Below, piece by piece: positions 17,863 through 26,517 of a stretch of DNA of 64,000 nt. Within the stretch, counting starts at the first letter, position 1. The number at the start of each line of letters is the position of its first letter. The notes below the pieces were generated by a model that was not told where the DNA came from, made no database searches, and saw nothing but the letters and a program-made list of their open reading frames with translations. The stretch is from Gillisella vitis (GTDB lineage: Bacteria; Pseudomonadota; Alphaproteobacteria; Rhizobiales; Rhizobiaceae). The stretch is from contig WPHV01000002.1 of the NCBI GenBank assembly GCA_009744235.1, forward strand, positions 496,001 through 560,000. Reading direction: 5' to 3'. The translations under genes and the position numbers were made by a program.

Positions 17863-18097
17863 GATAATGCCCTTTCTGAGGCCTGTCTGACGTCAGCAAC
17901 CTTGCTTCGGTTCCGGCGTCGTTTCGATGTTTGGAATATAGGCGTTCTCTCGCCTTCCTAACAGAGACAAGGTCTCACGCCACCCATGCGCCAAATGCAT
18001 GAGTAAGCGGTGGTGATCGCCTTTGAAAATTTGCGGTCCGCTATCTTCCATAGCCAATACCCATCTCGTTTATTCAGGTCACGAAATATTAAAACTC

Positions 18098-18122
18098 GGA
18101 ACGGTGGCGCTCTCGCTTTGTT
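18098..18122 (+). promoter_or_regulatory. Candidate EcfG/RpoE2-type general-stress promoter for the SDR gene
   Basis: GGAAC at 18098-18102 is followed after 18 nt by TT (18121-18122), matching the rhizobial RpoE2 consensus GGAAC-N18/19-TT. Transcription would begin near 18130, leaving a ~75-nt leader to the SDR start. The rest of the 345-bp gap 17863-18207 holds the DUF1127 upstream region, with a CTGACGTCAG palindrome at 17887-17896. Confidence 0.5.
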
Positions 18123-18207
18123 TTTAAACTGTGGGGTTTTGAGAGGGCGGCTTTGATCCGCGCGCTCGACTATCCAGCAGTGATGTTTTGAAATGAGAGG
18201 TAATCCG

Positions 18208-19065
18208 ATGATCGATAAACCGACGCCACCCTTTTCCAAACAACAACAGTCTATTCCGGGACTGACCCGCGACATGGACCCCGTGCCGGATCATGGCGAA
18301 GCGACCTATAAGGGTTCGGGGCGGCTTGCTGGCAAGAAGGCGGTGATAACAGGCGCTGATAGTGGCATCGGGCGGGCTGTGGCCCTGGCCTATGCCCGTG
18401 AGGGTGCCGATGTGCTGATCTCCTATCTCAGCGAACATGAGGATGCCGAGGAAACCAGGCGTCTTGTGGAAGACGCGGGGCGCAAGGCCGTGCTGGTGGC
18501 GGGCGACTTGCAAAAGGCCGACCATTGCCGCCTCATCATAGACAAGGCGGTTGCCGAGCTTGGTGGTATTGATATTCTCGTCAACAACGCCGCCCATCAA
18601 AAGACCTTTGAGCAGATCGAGGATATCAGCGATGAAGAATGGGAATTGACGTTCAGGGTCAATATCCATGCGATGTTCTATCTGACCAAAGCAGCCGTCA
18701 AGCACATGAAGCCCGGTTCGGCGATTATCAATACCGCCTCGATCAATGCCGATACGCCGAGCCCCACATTACTGGCCTATGCCACGACCAAGGGTGCCAT
18801 CCAGAATTTCACGGCGGGTCTTGCCCAGCTTCTGGCGGAAGAGGGCATCCGCGCCAACACTGTTGCGCCCGGCCCGATCTGGACGCCACTCATCCCGTCC
18901 ACCATGCCGCCGGAACGGGTCTCGAGCTTTGGTGAACAAGTGCCGATGAAACGACCCGGCCAACCGGCGGAGCTTGCAACGGCCTATGTGATGCTGGCCG
19001 ACCCGCTTTCGAGCTATGTTTCCGGGGCCACCATCGCGGTCACCGGTGGCAAGCCTATTCTCTAG
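18208..19065 (+). CDS. SDR-family oxidoreductase (YghA-like)
   Basis: 285 residues from ATG 18208, which has AGAGG 7 nt upstream; an in-frame ATG at 18193 has no site. A ~45-residue N-terminal extension (IPGLTRDMDPVPDHGEATY) precedes the Rossmann motif ITGADSGIGRAVA; catalytic residues are Ser in IINTASINADTPSP and the YATTK (YxxxK) pair. This extended SDR group is cytosolic, NAD(P)-dependent and commonly stress-induced in rhizobia; substrate unknown. The GGAAC-N18-TT element upstream agrees with general-stress control. The stop codon lies inside the arm of a palindromic repeat (19062-19167). Confidence 0.88.
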   Translation: MIDKPTPPFSKQQQSIPGLTRDMDPVPDHGEATYKGSGRLAGKKAVITGADSGIGRAVALAYAREGADVLISYLSEHEDAEETRRLVEDAGRKAVLVAGDLQKADHCRLIIDKAVAELGGIDILVNNAAHQKTFEQIEDISDEEWELTFRVNIHAMFYLTKAAVKHMKPGSAIINTASINADTPSPTLLAYATTKGAIQNFTAGLAQLLAEEGIRANTVAPGPIWTPLIPSTMPPERVSSFGEQVPMKRPGQPAELATAYVMLADPLSSYVSGATIAVTGGKPIL

Positions 19066-19167
19066 AGCATCGGACCGAAAGTTAAGAACCGGTTTTCGTA
19101 TGAATACGATGCGCAAACAAAAACTTAGAGCATCGTTCCGATTCCAATTTTCGGTCCGATGCTCTAG
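19062..19167. repeat. 106-bp intergenic palindromic element with 19-bp terminal arms
   Basis: Perfect arms CTAGAGCATCGGACCGAAA (19062-19080) and its complement (19149-19167) bound an AT-rich core that carries a second partial copy of the arm (AGAGCATCGTTCCGATT near 19128). The form, length and GAGCATCGG core match palindromic repeats scattered through rhizobial genomes. It includes the SDR stop codon and probably also acts as a 3' end structure. Confidence 0.7.
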
Positions 19168-19596
19168 CAGTCGTGGGGTGAGTTGAAGTCAGGTTTCCTG
19201 GTAAAGACAAACGAAAACAAGAGTCGCTTTCATCGGTCAGGTTCAGATTGAGCCTGGCCGAGCGTCGTTTTGGGGGGGCTATTAACGGCGGATCGCCCTC
19301 TTGTGGCGGGATGACGGAAATGCACTGACCCTCTATTGTCGCGGCAGGAATACCCGATAAACTGCGGCCTGATTCCTTGGGCTGAAAGACTTGAGAAGAA
19401 AACCGTGCAGCGGGTATAAATCGGGGTGACGGGTTCTGTGCGTCCTGTGGGATGCTTGAAGCGGTCGTGTCTTGGAGGAACGCCGTTTGTGCAGGTTCAC
19501 TAGGCTTTTTTGCGAACGGGCCTTTGGGCGGAGCGGCCCTGGTGTGAAGCAAGGACCGGAAAGCGACTTGATCTCTTGCGGGTGGGGAGGGATGGC
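19168..19596. other. Intergenic stretch, nothing convincing
   Basis: About 430 bp between the palindromic element and the HWE kinase. Minus-strand frames at 19082-19645 and 19333-19971 are low-complexity and lack ribosome sites. A run of seven Gs occurs near 19271. GGAAC near 19477 has no TT at the spacing needed for an EcfG promoter. No hairpin with a T-tract was seen. Confidence 0.4.
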
Positions 19597-21363
19597 GTGA
19601 AAAAGAGACTGGTCGCGGTGGTCTTGACGGCGTTGTCTCCGGCATTGGGAATGCTGGTTTACAACGAAGTAAGCGCGCGTTCGGAACGCTACGGCGAAGT
19701 TCATCGTCAGGTATTCGAAACTGCCCGACAGGCGGCGTCCGAGGTGAAAAGCGTCGTGGAGGGCGTCAAAGCCCTGCTGATTGCCACCGCTGTTATTCCG
19801 GCGGTTGCCGGACAGGATAAACAGGCCTGTACCGACGTCCTGAAATCTGTTGCCGCCAGGGTGACGCAGGTCCGCAATATCGTGGTTCTCGATCGCAACG
19901 GTAAACTGGTTTGCGACAATATGGGCTGGGAGGTCGGCAGCGACTTCAGCGATCGGGACTATGTTCAGCAAGCCCTTCGTTCCGATGCTTTATCGATTGG
20001 CGATTACACGGTCAGTCGGATCTCGAATGCACCAATCGTGCCAATGGCGCTGGCCATCAAGCAAGGCTCCGAGACAATTGGCGTGCTGGCCACGGCGGTG
20101 CATCTTGAGTGGCTGGAACAGCGCATCGTTCAGCGCGGCCTTCCGCCGGGCGGATGGATTACCATTGCCGACCGCAACGGTATCGTGCTTGCCCGCAACC
20201 CAGGGCCTGAAAAATTCGTTGGCACTCAGATTCCGCCCCCCTATGACACGCTGGTTCAAGCCCAACAGCCAGGTACGACGGAGCTTGTCGGTCAGGACGG
20301 GCTACGCCGGATTATGGGTTATGTTCCCGTTTCAGCCGACAATCCATTTTATGTCAGTGCCGGCTTTTCGGCGGACCAGGCATTCGCGCCGATTGACCGG
20401 GCTTCTCTCTTGGGACTGGCGATGATCGCGGTGGGCGCAGGTCTCGCTCTCCTGGCAGCGTTTTTGATCGGAAATCGTTTCATCCTTGGCCCGATCACTC
20501 ACATCGTTGCCGTTCTTCAGCGATGGCGCCAAGGGGATCTCGCGGCCAGAACCGGGATGACGGGGCGCTCCAGCGAATTGGGACAGGTTGGGGCCACGGT
20601 CGATAGTCTTCTAGACGAATTGGAAGCGCGCCGATGCGAGGCGGCGCGCGCTGAAGAAAACCGTAAACTTGTGGCCAGAGAATTGGCGCATCGCGTCAAG
20701 AACACGATGGCGATGATCCAGGCCATCGCAAGGCAGACATTCAAGGATCGCTCCCAGGAAAATGGCGTTTTTGCCCGGCGTGTTGCAGCCCTTGCGGGAG
20801 CCTATGATATCCTTCTGTCGGAAGACTGGAAAAGCGCCGGTTTGCGCGATGTTCTTGAGCGGGCGCTTCAGCCCTTCGATAGCGAGGGCGACAGGCGGAT
20901 CGTTCTCCAGGGGGCACCCTGCACCCTGCCGCCGGAGGCTGCTGTCGCGCTATCGCTGATCGCGCACGAACTTGCCACAAATGCTGTGAAATACGGGGCT
21001 CTTCGCGAACCCGATGGACGCGTCAAGGTAGAATGGCGGCAAGAGCAGGATCGGATCGAGCTGGAATGGCGGGAAGTAGACGGACCGCCGGTTGTTGATC
21101 CCACGCTTCTAGGCTCTGGTCCCCAAGCCTCTGGTCTCAAAGGGGCCGGCTTCGAAGGATTTGGGTCGCGGCTGATCCGCAGTGCTTTCCCTCGCAGCCT
21201 GTCTCCCAGGATCAGCAGCGATTTCCGGCCCGATGGTCTTCGTTTCCATCTTTCCTTCGCGGTGGTCCACTCGGGTTTGATGTCGCAGAGGCCAGGGCAG
21301 TCCGAGACAACGCAATCTGATGCTCTAGGTAAGCCGCAGACCCTCGCCGGCTTGGAGGCTTGA
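19597..21363 (+). CDS. Membrane-bound HWE-family sensor histidine kinase
   Basis: 588 residues from GTG 19597, chosen for its GGGAGGG ribosome site and because it puts a membrane helix (LVAVVLTALSPALGMLVYN) at the N-terminus. Order: helix 1; ~260-residue extracytoplasmic Cache-like sensor (VVLDRNGKLVCDN, ITIADRNGIVLARNPGPE); helix 2 (LGLAMIAVGAGLALLAAFLI); HAMP (~residues 305-360); phosphoacceptor helix with His in ELAHRVKNTMAMIQAIA; N-box HELATNAVKYGAL; and the W-x-E motif EWREVDGPPV that defines HWE kinases. No linked response regulator. The ~45-residue C-terminal tail is unlike the rest and probably disordered. Confidence 0.87.
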   Translation: MKKRLVAVVLTALSPALGMLVYNEVSARSERYGEVHRQVFETARQAASEVKSVVEGVKALLIATAVIPAVAGQDKQACTDVLKSVAARVTQVRNIVVLDRNGKLVCDNMGWEVGSDFSDRDYVQQALRSDALSIGDYTVSRISNAPIVPMALAIKQGSETIGVLATAVHLEWLEQRIVQRGLPPGGWITIADRNGIVLARNPGPEKFVGTQIPPPYDTLVQAQQPGTTELVGQDGLRRIMGYVPVSADNPFYVSAGFSADQAFAPIDRASLLGLAMIAVGAGLALLAAFLIGNRFILGPITHIVAVLQRWRQGDLAARTGMTGRSSELGQVGATVDSLLDELEARRCEAARAEENRKLVARELAHRVKNTMAMIQAIARQTFKDRSQENGVFARRVAALAGAYDILLSEDWKSAGLRDVLERALQPFDSEGDRRIVLQGAPCTLPPEAAVALSLIAHELATNAVKYGALREPDGRVKVEWRQEQDRIELEWREVDGPPVVDPTLLGSGPQASGLKGAGFEGFGSRLIRSAFPRSLSPRISSDFRPDGLRFHLSFAVVHSGLMSQRPGQSETTQSDALGKPQTLAGLEA

Positions 21364-21677
21364 ACAGCGGCCTGCGCCTGCCTGAGGGATGGTTCGTCCT
21401 GAATGATCGCCCAAGCGGGGAAGGTTGTTTCCTTGATCTGGTTCTCCTCATTGGCCGATTTTGCGGATTTTATTGAAATTTTGCGCAAGACAAATATAAA
21501 GTTCCTACCTCGCTCATTGAGGGCGGGTTTGGATCTGGGTGGACATTGACTTAAAGCTAAAAAATCCTGCCGTAGAATTCCCGCAATCGTCCCGGGTTAA
21601 AGGAATTATGCGGCATCGAGCTATTATTCCCCCTCTTTTGAACGATGCATTTGCCTGCATGGTCATGGAAGACAGAT
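21364..21677. other. Intergenic stretch before the KaiC-like gene
   Basis: 314 bp with a half copy of the RIME-like repeat (GGTTAAAGGAATTATGC, about 21595-21611). No terminator, promoter or credible small gene was found. Confidence 0.35.
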
Positions 21678-23120
21678 ATGCCACCACGCAAAAAAACTGC
21701 GGTTGCCAGTACCGGCATCGCAGGACTGGACGAAATTCTTCGCGGCGGATTGCCCTTACCGAACCTGTTCATGCTTCAAGGCGCTCCCGGATCGGGTAAA
21801 ACCACCGCAGCCATACAGTTCCTGCGGGCCGGTGTTGAAGCGGGCGAGAGCTGTCTTTATGTGACGCTGTCCCAAAGTGCTGCCGAATTGCGCTCTATTG
21901 CGGTTTCCCATGGCTGGACGCTGGATGGTATTCATGTCGAGGAACTGTCGACGTCGGGCAGTATCGACGAGGCCGACGAGCAGAGCATTTTCATGACCGC
22001 CGACCTGCGGCTCGATGAAACCCGCAAGGCGATAGAGGCTGCTATCGATGAGCATAAGCCGCAGCGTCTGGTTTATGATTCGCTGCTGGAAATTCGGCTT
22101 ATCACGGGCGACTCCCCGCGTTTCCGCCGGGAATTGATCGGCTTCAAGTCCTTCCTGTCGAAGCGAAAGGTTGTGGCGCTGCTTCTCGACACTCAATCGC
22201 CCGGTCTCGACCGCAGTGGCGAGGAGGTCGAAGGTCTGGCCCATGGCGTCATCCGTTTCGACAAGTCGCTGGAAGAATATGGCGGTGTTCGGCGCCGGAT
22301 CGAGGTGTCGAAAATGCGCGGCGTGCCGATTGCCGATGGTTATCATGACATGGCGATCCGCGAGGGCGCCGGCGTTGTCGTGTTTCCGCGCATCATGCCC
22401 AGCACGGCGACAGAGGCGACCAAGCCACAATTGATCAAATCCGGTGTGAGCGAGTTGGACGACATGTTCGGCGGCGGCCAGGAAGCGGGAACGACCACCC
22501 TGGTGATCGGTCAGGCCGGTACGGGCAAATCCACCATGTCGTCGCTCTATGCTACGGCAGCCCTTGAGCGCGGTGAAAGCGTCGCTCTCTTCCTGTTTGA
22601 GGAACGGTTGGAAACGTTTTTCCGCCGGTCTGAAGGCCTCGGCATGCAATTGCGGCAGTTCCACAAGGATGGCAAACTGATCCTGCGCGATTTCAACCCG
22701 AATGAAGTCTCGCCCGGCGAGTTCGGTCAGATCGTCCAGGATGCTGTCGTGCAGAACAAGGTGCGTGTCGTGGTCATCGACAGCCTGACGGGCTATCTGA
22801 ATTCATTGCCGCATCGAGAAAAGGCAGTGCGGGATATCCAGTCCCTGCTGAAATATCTAGCGCGATCCGGTGTCCTCACCATGTTGATCGTCGCACAGCA
22901 TGGGCTTTTGGGCCAGAATGTCGGCATTGACGTCGATGTCAGTTTCCTCGGCGATACGGTGCTTCTCTTGAGAATCATGGAGCATGAGGGCCGGCTGCGG
23001 CGCAGCATCACCGTGGTCAAGAAGCGCCATGGTCCCCATGATCTGGATGTCCGGGAGTTGCTGATCGAAAGCGGTAGTGTCAGCGTCGTTTCCTATAACC
23101 CGCTTCCTGATCCGAAATGA
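21678..23120 (+). CDS. KaiC-like double-domain RecA-type ATPase
   Basis: 480 residues from ATG 21678 (GGAAG upstream), close to the ~520 of cyanobacterial KaiC. Two RecA/KaiC domains: Walker A GAPGSGKTT in domain 1 and GQAGTGKST in domain 2. The catalytic Glu pair after Walker A is absent in domain 1 (VTLSQSAAEL) but present in domain 2 (FLFEERLETFF), so only domain 2 looks competent. At the KaiC phosphosite the sequence is DVDVSFLGDTVLLL: serine kept, adjacent threonine replaced by Phe. No kaiA/kaiB is nearby. Its stop overlaps an HWE kinase start (ATGA); KaiC-like/HWE-kinase pairs are frequent in alphaproteobacteria, so it probably signals through that kinase. Confidence 0.88.
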   Translation: MPPRKKTAVASTGIAGLDEILRGGLPLPNLFMLQGAPGSGKTTAAIQFLRAGVEAGESCLYVTLSQSAAELRSIAVSHGWTLDGIHVEELSTSGSIDEADEQSIFMTADLRLDETRKAIEAAIDEHKPQRLVYDSLLEIRLITGDSPRFRRELIGFKSFLSKRKVVALLLDTQSPGLDRSGEEVEGLAHGVIRFDKSLEEYGGVRRRIEVSKMRGVPIADGYHDMAIREGAGVVVFPRIMPSTATEATKPQLIKSGVSELDDMFGGGQEAGTTTLVIGQAGTGKSTMSSLYATAALERGESVALFLFEERLETFFRRSEGLGMQLRQFHKDGKLILRDFNPNEVSPGEFGQIVQDAVVQNKVRVVVIDSLTGYLNSLPHREKAVRDIQSLLKYLARSGVLTMLIVAQHGLLGQNVGIDVDVSFLGDTVLLLRIMEHEGRLRRSITVVKKRHGPHDLDVRELLIESGSVSVVSYNPLPDPK

Positions 23121-24205
23121 CAGTGCCATTACCCCAGGAGGAGCTTGCCCAACAGGAATTGGCTCAAGCGGAATTGGCCCAAGAGGAACTAGATTGGGTG
23201 CTCGTCTGCGCACCCTTTCGCAAGGATGCCGATTATGTCGGCGCGCTTTTGCGCGAACATCTGATCGAGGTGCGGGCGGTAACGGAGGCCAAGGGCTTCG
23301 CCCTATTGCTGGACGCTTCACCGGGGATTGTGATTGTTTCGCATGAGGCTCTGACGCCGCAGATTGTCGCCCTGACTGCCGAGCATCTCGACCGGCAACC
23401 GAACTGGTCTGAAGTGCCGATCATCGTTCTGTTGGAGCGGGGCGCACCCCTGACACGCATCCGCAGCCAATTGCTTTCTGCCTGGCCGGGGGCGCGGCTT
23501 TTGTTCTACACACGTCCCGTGGCGCCGCTGGAACTGGTCAGCGGTATCCAGTCCAACCTGCTGGTGCGCTTACGCCAGCGGCAGGTGCGCGATTCCATCG
23601 AGCGTGAGCGGGAACTACGGGCCGAGCTCAATCACCGGGTCAAGAATATCCTGGCCACGGTGACATCGATCTTTCGCATGACACGGCGCGGTGCCGAAAG
23701 CCTTGACGATCTTGCGACGGATTTCAATGGGCGGCTGCTGGCGCTGTCCAATGTCCATACCGCAGTTTTCGAGGCAGGGGGCGAGGATGTGTCGCTGTCG
23801 GCTGTGGTCGATCTGATCGTCTCACCCTATGGCACCGAGCGGATTGCTGTCGATGGCAGCGATCTACTTGTCAGTCGCGAAGCCGGAACGACGCTGGCGC
23901 TTTGCCTGCATGAATTGATCACCAATGCGATCAAATATGGCGCCCTGTCTGTCCCGGAGGGACGTGTTTCCCTTCGCTGGGCTGTTGATAGCGCTGAGAA
24001 GCCGACCTTCCACTTCCATTGGCAGGAGAGCAATGGGCCGCCTGTCCGCACACCGGCTCGGCAAGGCTATGGGACGCGCTATGTTACCTCCGCCCTTTCA
24101 TCGCTGTTTGCAGCAACGCCCGATATCCAGTTTGCCGAGGATGGTCTGGTTTGCAGCGCGGCCGGACCCTTTGCGCGGATCTCGCCTGCTTCAGTCTCCC
24201 GTTAA
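23117..24205 (+). CDS. Soluble HWE-family histidine kinase paired with the KaiC-like protein
   Basis: 362 residues. Residues 1-23 are built of a 15-nt tandem repeat (EELAQ/QELAQ/AELAQ/EEL, 23138-23191). Residues ~24-145 resemble a receiver fold without the phosphoacceptor Asp (IVIVSHEALTP at the expected strand), i.e. a pseudo-receiver. The kinase core has His in ELNHRVKNILATVTSIF, N-box HELITNAIKYGAL and W-x-E motif FHWQESNGPPV. No membrane segment. Start codon overlaps the KaiC-like stop by ATGA, so the two are translated together. The partner response regulator is not in this window. Confidence 0.87.
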   Translation: MTVPLPQEELAQQELAQAELAQEELDWVLVCAPFRKDADYVGALLREHLIEVRAVTEAKGFALLLDASPGIVIVSHEALTPQIVALTAEHLDRQPNWSEVPIIVLLERGAPLTRIRSQLLSAWPGARLLFYTRPVAPLELVSGIQSNLLVRLRQRQVRDSIERERELRAELNHRVKNILATVTSIFRMTRRGAESLDDLATDFNGRLLALSNVHTAVFEAGGEDVSLSAVVDLIVSPYGTERIAVDGSDLLVSREAGTTLALCLHELITNAIKYGALSVPEGRVSLRWAVDSAEKPTFHFHWQESNGPPVRTPARQGYGTRYVTSALSSLFAATPDIQFAEDGLVCSAAGPFARISPASVSR

Positions 24206-24240
24206 AGCATATCGGCGTTTCGCAGTGTCGCCGATATGCT
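24206..24240. terminator. Hairpin between convergent genes (12-bp perfect stem)
   Basis: AGCATATCGGCG (24206-24217) pairs with CGCCGATATGCT (24229-24240). It fills the gap between the converging HWE kinase and Crp-like genes. There is no U-tract, so it may be a transcript-protecting hairpin or a degenerate palindromic repeat. Confidence 0.55.
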
Positions 24241-24245
24241 CTCCG

Positions 24246-25070
24246 TCAAACCTCAAGCGGCGGATCTCTCATTGGCCCCAATAGCCGTTGATACTCCTGT
24301 TCCACGGGGCCATAGGCATCGGCGGCAAAGGCTTCGAGACCTGCTCTGTCTCGAATGCGGATTGCCTTGCGTTCCGCATAAATCAATCTTTCGCCTTCCA
24401 ACACATGCAAGGAGGCGGTGACGCTCGAGCGCCGCACGGCCAGCATGATCGACAGAAATTCATGGGTCAGCGATAATTCATCCCCATCCAGCCGGTCATG
24501 GCACATCAGGATCCAGCGCGCCAACCGTTTATCGATAGAGTGAATGGCGTTTGACTGGGCAGTGAAAGCCATTTGCATATTGACCACATAGGCCCATCGC
24601 AGCAGCAGGCGGCGCATGGATGGCCTGCTATCCATCAGGTCAACCAATCGGCGTGTTTCCAGGCGCAACCCAGTGCCTGCGACCTGCATGATCACCCGGC
24701 AGGGATTGCGATCGCTGTCCAGCAAGGCAGAGGCCGGCGACATGCCTTCACGGCCAAACAGTCCGACCTCGCTCTGGTTGCCAACCGGAGAAACGATTAC
24801 CGTCGAGCCGACGCCCGAAACAGGGAAGTAACAGTATTGGTCGATGTCGTGAGGCTGCGACAAGACCAGCCCTTGCGGTAAATTGACAGGCTCGAGAGCG
24901 GGCGCGATGGCGGCGAGATCATCCGGCGCCAGCAGGCCCAGAAGACGATTACGCACAGGCGTGTCTGTCTCCGTACCAGTTCGTGCACTATGGTTAGGGG
25001 CAAGGATCGGCAAGATTGAAACAGCGCGATCCTCAGCTGCGCGGCCATTTTTCAAAATTCTGTCATTCAT
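24246..25070 (-). CDS. Crp/Fnr-family transcriptional regulator
   Basis: 274 residues from ATG 25070. An unusual ~35-residue N-terminal extension precedes a cyclic-nucleotide-type beta-barrel (LPQGLVLSQPHDIDQYCYFPVSG; VGLFGREGMSP) that lacks the cAMP phosphate-binding Arg pattern and lacks Fnr cysteines. A C-terminal winged helix follows (LTHEFLSIMLAVRRSSVTAS). This resembles the rhizobial Crp/Fnr subgroup whose ligand is unknown. Its start shares a base with the dehydrogenase stop (TGATG at 25070), so it is the second gene of that operon. Confidence 0.85.
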   Translation of the reverse strand: MNDRILKNGRAAEDRAVSILPILAPNHSARTGTETDTPVRNRLLGLLAPDDLAAIAPALEPVNLPQGLVLSQPHDIDQYCYFPVSGVGSTVIVSPVGNQSEVGLFGREGMSPASALLDSDRNPCRVIMQVAGTGLRLETRRLVDLMDSRPSMRRLLLRWAYVVNMQMAFTAQSNAIHSIDKRLARWILMCHDRLDGDELSLTHEFLSIMLAVRRSSVTASLHVLEGERLIYAERKAIRIRDRAGLEAFAADAYGPVEQEYQRLLGPMRDPPLEV

Positions 25071-26116
25071 CAATAGATCACCAGTGCTTTCATAAATCCA
25101 TCCGGTTGGTCATGGGTGTCGATCAGCGCCTGACCCAACTCCTCTAGTCGGTAGCGATGGGTATAAAGGGGGGTGGGATCGAGCCGTCCGTCCATGATTG
25201 CCGCCACCGCTTCAAGCATGCCATCGACGCAGATTTCTGAACCGATTTCTGCATTGCCTTCATCTGTCTGGATTATCGTTGCTCCGCGCGCTTTCCACAA
25301 CTGCGACACGCCTTCGCCGGGGTCGTCCTGTTGGCGACCGGCCATGATCAGGCGGCCTTGTGTGTTGGTCAGTTGATCCGCCAGAGCAATCATCCTGGTC
25401 TCGCCGGTAATGTCGATTGCTCGGTCGCAAAGATATCCGCCCGTGAGCTTATGGACGGCTTCGATGATCCGCACGGGATCATCCGTCGCACCACGCTCGT
25501 CTATGGTAAACGCCTCTGCCGCTCCCATGTTCTTGGCCATCGCCAAGAATGTCGGACGGCGCGAAATGGCAATAACATGGGCCTTGGCCCTCGAGGCGAG
25601 CTGGATGAGAAGGGCGCCGACAAAATCTATGCCGATAATGGCCACCCTTTGTCCGGCCTTAATGTTGCTACGGCGAAAGATGTTCATCGCTCGGCTCAGG
25701 GACTGACCCGGAAACGGCATGCCATACAGACGTGGCGGAAGAGAAATGACACTGTCTGCATCGGCCAGATGGTGGCTGGCATAAGCGGTGCAGACAAGTG
25801 ACGCAACCCGGTCTCCGACCGACAGGCTCCTGACATTGGGACCAATCGCGTCGATGACGCCCCATCCTTCGCCATCCAAGCCGATCGGCTCGACAGAGGT
25901 CAGCGTCCGCCCTTGTCTATCACGTGCTTGTCTATCACGAGAGAGAGGGGCGCAAGCAAGGACGCCAAAGCCCTCCAGCCTGATTCTTACTTGGCTCCAT
26001 CCGGGTTGCGGCAGAGTATGGGATACGATGTTGATCTGTTCCGGCCCGGTGACAACCGCTGCCTTCATCTCATCGGTATCCGGTTTTTCGCGATACGCTG
26101 CGGAAATCCTGTCCAT
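25070..26116 (-). CDS. Medium-chain (zinc-type) alcohol dehydrogenase-like oxidoreductase
   Basis: 348 residues from ATG 26116, which has AGGAAGG upstream; the ~93 residues before it in the same frame look noncoding. GroES-like N-domain and Rossmann domain (RVAIIGIDFVGALLIQLASRAKAHVIAIS) are present. The usual catalytic Cys/His zinc ligands are not evident: the GHE motif is replaced by GLDGEGWG, and the glycine motif GxGxxG is weak (GIDFVGALL). It may be zinc-independent. A 15-nt tandem duplication (25912-25941) adds RDRQA/RDRQG. It is first in an operon with the Crp-like regulator. Confidence 0.75.
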   Translation of the reverse strand: MDRISAAYREKPDTDEMKAAVVTGPEQINIVSHTLPQPGWSQVRIRLEGFGVLACAPLSRDRQARDRQGRTLTSVEPIGLDGEGWGVIDAIGPNVRSLSVGDRVASLVCTAYASHHLADADSVISLPPRLYGMPFPGQSLSRAMNIFRRSNIKAGQRVAIIGIDFVGALLIQLASRAKAHVIAISRRPTFLAMAKNMGAAEAFTIDERGATDDPVRIIEAVHKLTGGYLCDRAIDITGETRMIALADQLTNTQGRLIMAGRQQDDPGEGVSQLWKARGATIIQTDEGNAEIGSEICVDGMLEAVAAIMDGRLDPTPLYTHRYRLEELGQALIDTHDQPDGFMKALVIY

Positions 26117-26234
26117 CCGGTTCCTTCCTGTCATTCGCCCGAGCCTGCGACAATTACCAAGGGATTTGACGCTCTCGTCTTCGAGGCGCGGTCTTGGTCT
26201 GGACGCGTGGTGTGGCGTGCCTGGTTTCCCATTG

Positions 26235-26259
26235 AACTTAGAAAACCCGCTCGGGTTCC
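26235..26259 (-). promoter_or_regulatory. Candidate EcfG/RpoE2-type promoter for the dehydrogenase-Crp operon
   Basis: On the minus strand GGAAC (26259 to 26255) is followed after 18 nt by TT (26236-26235), as in the RpoE2 consensus. It lies ~120 nt upstream of the dehydrogenase start at 26116. Confidence 0.4.
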
Positions 26260-26377
26260 CAAATCCGGTCAAACAAGTCCTGTCAAAGAAGGTGTTATTG
26301 AATATTTCGGTGCCATTGCGTTGAGCGGCTATTTGCAGCGCCATTTCACTCGCCGGATTCTCTGCCGGATATTTCGG

Positions 26378-26403
26378 GGAACTTTTAGGTTGCAACCCTG
26401 GTT
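26378..26403 (+). promoter_or_regulatory. Candidate EcfG/RpoE2-type promoter for the DUF892 gene
   Basis: GGAAC at 26378-26382 is followed after 19 nt by TT (26402-26403), within the N18/19 spacing of rhizobial general-stress promoters, ~115 nt before the DUF892 start. The rest of the 400-bp gap (26117-26517) holds the oppositely oriented candidate above and no gene. Confidence 0.45.
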
Positions 26404-26517
26404 TGGGAAGGGTGGCTTACATGGAAGCCTTCAAAATGCTTCCCGATTTTTCACGCAGTTCCAGACGAAAGCCACAGCAAAGACGCCAAGGAATTGCACC
26501 ATTCCCCGGAGGAAAAA

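Noticed and set aside
17880-17920. GGAAC-N17-CGTC upstream of the DUF1127 gene as an EcfG promoter (minus strand)
   Set aside because: The -10 core ends in C, not TT, and CcsR-type loci are usually under other sigma factors; too weak to call.
26117-26395. 93-residue N-terminal extension of the dehydrogenase frame
   Set aside because: No ribosome site at 26395, unlike any family N-terminus, and it would run through the candidate promoter; ATG 26116 has AGGAAGG.
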